Shown in pieces: positions 61,378 to 64,000 of a stretch of DNA of 64,000 bases. The notes beneath the pieces are model-generated. The model worked only from the letters and a program-made list of their open reading frames with translations, did not search any database and was not told the DNA's origin. The position numbers were made by a program, and so were the translations under genes. How positions within the stretch are numbered: position 1 is the first letter of the stretch; every line of letters starts with the position of its first letter. Source of the stretch: Arthrobacter citreus (GTDB lineage: Bacteria > Bacillota > Bacilli > Bacillales > Bacillaceae_G); contig CP053688.1 in NCBI GenBank assembly GCA_013200995.1, forward strand, positions 2,418,001 to 2,482,000, in the 5' to 3' direction.

Positions 61378-61689
61378 TGTTTTCCCCCTCCTTTAATGAA
61401 CAACAAGTAATTGCGTTAGACGAAATAGAATAAATATAGTTAAAGAATTTTATATTAAATATAAAATTCTGAAATAGTAAATTAGAAAAATACTCTTAAA
61501 AATTTAGCTTTAATAAGTAAATTTTTATCTATCTTACCATGAAAAATTATTAAATGCGAATAGTAACTACACTTCTATTTTATGATACAATTTAAAATTT
61601 TGGAAATAAAATTCACCTATTTTTTAAAAATCATCATATACCTAGTATTATTAGGACAAACATAATGCAATTGTAAGAGAGGTGAATTC
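61378..61689. other. Divergent intergenic region mecA-yjbE
   Basis: No ORF. AT-rich, with the ribosome site AGAGAGGTG for the plus-strand gene at its end. I saw no Mn-sensing yybP-ykoY riboswitch, although relatives of the downstream gene sometimes carry one. Confidence 0.4.
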
Positions 61690-62367
61690 ATGATAGATCT
61701 TGGGTATATATGGTCCTTTTTAATGATTGTCATCATAGATATTGTTTTAGGTGGTGATAATGCTATTGTCATTGCATTAGCATGTAGAAAATTACCATAT
61801 AAACAGCGTAACATAGCGATCATTTTCGGTAGTATAACCGCAATTGTTTTACGAATCATTTTAACAATTGGTGCAATTTATGTTTTAAAGGTTCCTTTTC
61901 TACATTTAATCGGCGGAATATTACTTTTGTACATAGCATGCAAACTAATTATCCAGGAAGAGGACAATCTTTCTTCCATAAAGGAAAACTATACCGTTTT
62001 CCATGCAATCCGTACAATTGTATTTGCTGACCTTGTTATGGGGATCGATAACGTATTAGCAATTGCAGGGGCATCAAATGGAAAGCCTTCATTAGTAATT
62101 ATAGGTCTTTCGATTTCGATTCCAATTATTATCTGGGGAAGCAAGGTTGTTTTATGGTTTTTAGAACGATATCCTGTCCTTAGCTTTGTTGGTGCTTCAG
62201 TCCTTTCAATTACTGCAAGCAAAATGTTAATAGACGAACCAGCTATTAATGCGTATATAAACGGGAGAAACGATATGGAGTTAATTGTCAGTTCATCTTG
62301 TGTTATTTTTACGATTATTATAGGTTACTACTTTAATAATATTCGATATCGTAAGCGAACTTCCTAA
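61690..62367 (+). CDS. yjbE: TerC-family membrane protein (YjbE)
   Basis: A 225-residue polytopic protein of the TerC family. Both signature acidic loops are present: DIVLGGDNAIVIALA (about residue 20) and DLVMGIDNVLAIAGA (about 118), each with Asp-Asn predicted in metal binding. Seven helices are likely. Related proteins (MeeF/MeeY) export manganese or metallate exoenzymes. The B. subtilis homologue yjbE is next to mecA and spx, as here. Ends in a perfect terminator. Confidence 0.9.
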   Translation: MIDLGYIWSFLMIVIIDIVLGGDNAIVIALACRKLPYKQRNIAIIFGSITAIVLRIILTIGAIYVLKVPFLHLIGGILLLYIACKLIIQEEDNLSSIKENYTVFHAIRTIVFADLVMGIDNVLAIAGASNGKPSLVIIGLSISIPIIIWGSKVVLWFLERYPVLSFVGASVLSITASKMLIDEPAINAYINGRNDMELIVSSSCVIFTIIIGYYFNNIRYRKRTS

Positions 62368-62371
62368 TTGT

Positions 62372-62424
62372 AAAAAAAAAGCTGTAAAAAGTATTCAGTA
62401 AACTTTTTACAGCTTTTTATATAT
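62372..62424 (+). terminator. Intrinsic terminator of yjbE
   Basis: A perfect long stem AAAAAGCTGTAAAAAGT / ACTTTTTACAGCTTTTT. The strand symmetry also allows use from the other side. Confidence 0.95.
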
Positions 62425-62502
62425 TATTCATAAGTATTTGTTCAATATGAATGAGAATCTTAATCAAGAATTGTAATATTTTTCACAATTCAAATCAAAA
62501 AA

Positions 62503-62901
62503 TTACTCATTAACTAAACGTTGTGCTTCGCGTAATTGATACGTGCGAACTGAACGTGGTAAAAATCTTCTTATTTCATCTTCATTATAACCAACTTGTA
62601 AACGTTTCTCATCAATAATTATAGGTCTTCTTAATAAACCCGGATATTTTTGAATGATTTCATATAAGTCTTGTAAAGGAAGACTTTCAAGGTCCACGTT
62701 TAATTCCTGGAATATTTTTGATCTTGTTGATATAATTTCATCAGTACCACTTTCAGTCATACGTAAAATTTGTTTAATCTCATTAATTGACAATGGTTCT
62801 GAAAAAATATTTCTTTCTTTATAAGGAATATTATTATCTTCTAGCCACATTTTTGCTTTTCTACAAGACGTACAACTTGGTGAATTATACAAAATTACCA
62901 T
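62503..62901 (-). CDS. spx: Redox-sensing transcriptional regulator Spx
   Basis: A 132-residue Spx (ArsC fold), usual length 131. The redox switch CxxC is in [16 protein letters not shown] (Cys10/Cys13); the RPI motif reads [20 protein letters not shown]. It binds the RNA polymerase alpha C-terminal domain and reprograms transcription in disulphide stress. The C-terminus [10 protein letters not shown] ends without the -AN residues of B. subtilis, so ClpXP recognition may rely more on SpxH (54607). GGGGGA precedes the ATG. Confidence 0.95.
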   Translation of the reverse strand: MVILYNSPSCTSCRKAKMWLEDNNIPYKERNIFSEPLSINEIKQILRMTESGTDEIISTRSKIFQELNVDLESLPLQDLYEIIQKYPGLLRRPIIIDEKRLQVGYNEDEIRRFLPRSVRTYQLREAQRLVNE

Positions 62902-63211
62902 TTTGCGCTCCCCCTAACTATTCTTTTAAAAAAAGTAATATAGTTATCTGTATTAGTTTATAAGAATTGGTTAATTATAATAAGTTTAATCTACCACTAT
63001 ATGTTCACATTATACAGTATTGCTTAAGATAAATATAGACTAATTTGTAAAAAAATTTAAAAAAACCTATACAAAAGGTGTACAATTTTCAGTAAATTTA
63101 AAATCCAATAAATTCAAAATAATTATTTTGAAAATAACCAATTACGCTTTATATTTCACCACTTTTTTAATACAATAATAGTAACGCTTACATTCCTAGG
63201 AGGCTAATCTA
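62902..63211. other. Divergent intergenic region spx - small membrane gene
   Basis: No ORF. On the minus strand a TATAAT hexamer lies around 63013-63018, placing a likely spx promoter here, but the -35 is unclear. AGGAGG near 63198 is the ribosome site of the 63212 gene. Confidence 0.35.
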
Positions 63212-63415
63212 ATGGCAGCTTACATAACTGATTTATTGATTGTTGCAGTGTTAGTAATTGGAATTACTGCACTTAATGGTGTGTTTACAAACGCGATCGG
63301 CGAAAAAATATTCGGTAGAAGTAAAAAAAGTCAATTTGTTGAGATGTCTGACAGAATGTCTGCTAACTTCAAACAAGTTGGTGGTCAAGGCAAATTCCGT
63401 AAGAAAACTTATTAA
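63212..63415 (+). CDS. Small membrane protein of unknown function (67 aa)
   Basis: A 67-residue protein with one N-terminal hydrophobic helix (residues 4-26, ITDLLIVAVLVIGITALNGV) and a basic tail (KIFGRSKKSQ...GGQGKFRKKTY). A strong AGGAGG ribosome site precedes the ATG. It is followed by a duplicated terminator. No family recognised; likely membrane-anchored. It lies where B. subtilis has yjbC between opp genes and spx, but is not similar to that acetyltransferase. Confidence 0.7.
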   Translation: MAAYITDLLIVAVLVIGITALNGVFTNAIGEKIFGRSKKSQFVEMSDRMSANFKQVGGQGKFRKKTY

Positions 63416-63450
63416 TAGTGCAGGTATTAGGTAGAACAAAGGTTTTAGGA

Positions 63451-63532
63451 AAAGGAAGGGCACAAAAGCCCTTTCTTTTTTTGTTTCAAAAAAAGGAAGG
63501 GCACAAAAGCCCTTTCTTTTTTTGTTTCAAAA
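63451..63532 (+). terminator. Tandemly duplicated intrinsic terminator
   Basis: Two copies of a 41-bp unit (63451-63491 and 63492-63532) each carry GAAGGGC / GCCCTTTC stems followed by TTTTTTTG. Perfect direct duplication, suggesting recent slippage. Both act on the 63212 gene. Confidence 0.85.
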
Positions 63533-63905
63533 AAGGTCGAGTCTTAAGGAGATGTTTAAGGTATAGTTGGTTCAGTATTCTAAGGAATATTAGATTCAGG
63601 GGCTTTGAAAATAAATTTATACCGCACCATTATACACTTTTGCTCTTCCTTCTTCTCCACAGCTAGTCCAACCATTCTTCTACCTACCCTTGCCTGCACT
63701 GATAATTTTAGAACTTTCATCTTAATTTTCCCTTAATTTCAGAATACCTTGAAATTCATTTGGATTTACCTTTTTTCTAACTCATGAGCACCTTATGAGA
63801 TTAAAAAATTGATGCTTCTTCCGTTTATTAACTCATGAACCCTATTTTTCTACACCTTAATGTAATTTCCTATCCTATCTTCCCGTCCTACTCCTTAACC
63901 CTATA
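63533..63905. other. 373-bp region with no gene
   Basis: From about 63640 to 63900 the plus strand is pyrimidine-rich. The element TAACTCATGA occurs at about 63778-63787 and 63829-63838. No frame has a ribosome site or a protein-like composition. Confidence 0.4.
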
Positions 63906-63940
63906 AAAAATGCCTAGCGAATTATTCACTAGGCACTGTT
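63906..63940. terminator. Intrinsic terminator before the edge gene
   Basis: TGCCTAG / CTAGGCA stem with AAAAAA left and TTTTT right; it ends the minus-strand gene at the window edge. Confidence 0.85.
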
Positions 63941-63941
63941 T

Positions 63942-64000
63942 TTATTTATACATTTGTTGGTAATTTTTAAATTCTGCTTCAGAGCAAAGTACGAAATGTC
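63942..64000 (-). CDS. 3' end of an unidentified gene, truncated by the window
   Basis: The last 18 codons read HFVLCSEAEFKNYQQMYK then stop. The HFVxC pattern resembles the C-terminus of oligopeptide ABC-transporter ATPases (OppF type), and the opp operon lies beside spx in B. subtilis, but 18 residues are too few to name it. Open to the right edge. Confidence 0.4.
   Translation of the reverse strand, partial: HFVLCSEAEFKNYQQMYK

Noticed and set aside
61378..61689. Mn-responsive yybP-ykoY riboswitch before yjbE
   Set aside because: Looked for because TerC-family genes can carry it; the conserved paired loops are not present.

Overview
The window reads as chromosome from an AT-rich, endospore-forming Bacillaceae (Firmicutes). 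From about 38.7 kb to the right end the gene order follows, in reverse, the Bacillus subtilis yjb-yjc region: yjcH-yjcG-yjcF-yjcD, yjcA, cotY/cotZ-like, cotO, fabI, prpE, yjbO-like, nadK, relQ(yjbM), yjbL, yjbK, spxH(yjbH), pepF, coiA, cls, mecA, yjbE, spx. Spore-coat genes and the Spx/MecA/SpxH proteolysis-adaptor set point to a Bacillus-like genus. The species cannot be named from the sequence alone.

Region 1 (0-16 kb) is a tandem family of three very large secreted subtilisin-type (S8) proteases, each about 1,370-1,420 residues. Each has a signal peptide, an I9-like propeptide, an S8 catalytic domain with a PA-type insert, beta-sandwich domains including a cohesin-like one, and a C-terminal type I dockerin. 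The first two are divergent from a LysR-type regulator gene; the third has none. Region 2 (16-25 kb) is a metabolic and redox patch: a TetR regulator divergent from a butanediol-type dehydrogenase, an SDR, a cupin divergent from another LysR regulator, a flavin amine oxidase, a glutathione peroxidase, a zinc-ribbon protein, a lipoprotein, an IS110-like relic and two copies of a hairpin repeat.

Region 3 (25.06-33.67 kb) is the most interesting part. It is an 8.6-kb element integrated into a tRNA-Val(GAC) gene, with a 19-bp core duplication at its two ends. It has a divergent control region (xre-int operon facing an excisionase/prim-pol/replication operon), several unknown small genes, inverted arrays of 15-bp repeats near both ends that look like integrase arm sites, and a terS-terL terminase pair behind its own promoter. 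It has no portal, capsid, tail or lysis gene. This is the layout of a phage satellite (PICI-like), but one carrying both terminase subunits and no other virion gene.

Region 4 (33.8-40.6 kb) carries a small membrane protein, a repetitive Bacillus-type protein, a Ktr/Trk potassium-uptake pair, an EamA exporter and the yjcH-yjcG-yjcF cluster. Region 5 (40.7-47.8 kb) has a UvrD-type helicase with a CoiA-like N-terminal zinc module, followed by spore-coat genes (cotY/Z-like with poly-Asn tracts, cotO, a CotB-like protein and a second three-repeat protein). Then comes fabI with a recognisable FapR operator. Region 6 (48-64 kb) is a housekeeping and stress block: a RodA-like SEDS protein, PrpE, pseudouridine synthase, NAD kinase, small alarmone synthetase, CYTH protein, SpxH, PepF, CoiA, cardiolipin synthase, MecA, a TerC-family protein and Spx. 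SpxH and MecA (ClpXP and ClpCP adaptors) lie close to their substrate or partner functions (Spx, competence).

Most genes end in clear intrinsic terminators, listed individually. No rRNA, CRISPR array or intact insertion sequence was seen.
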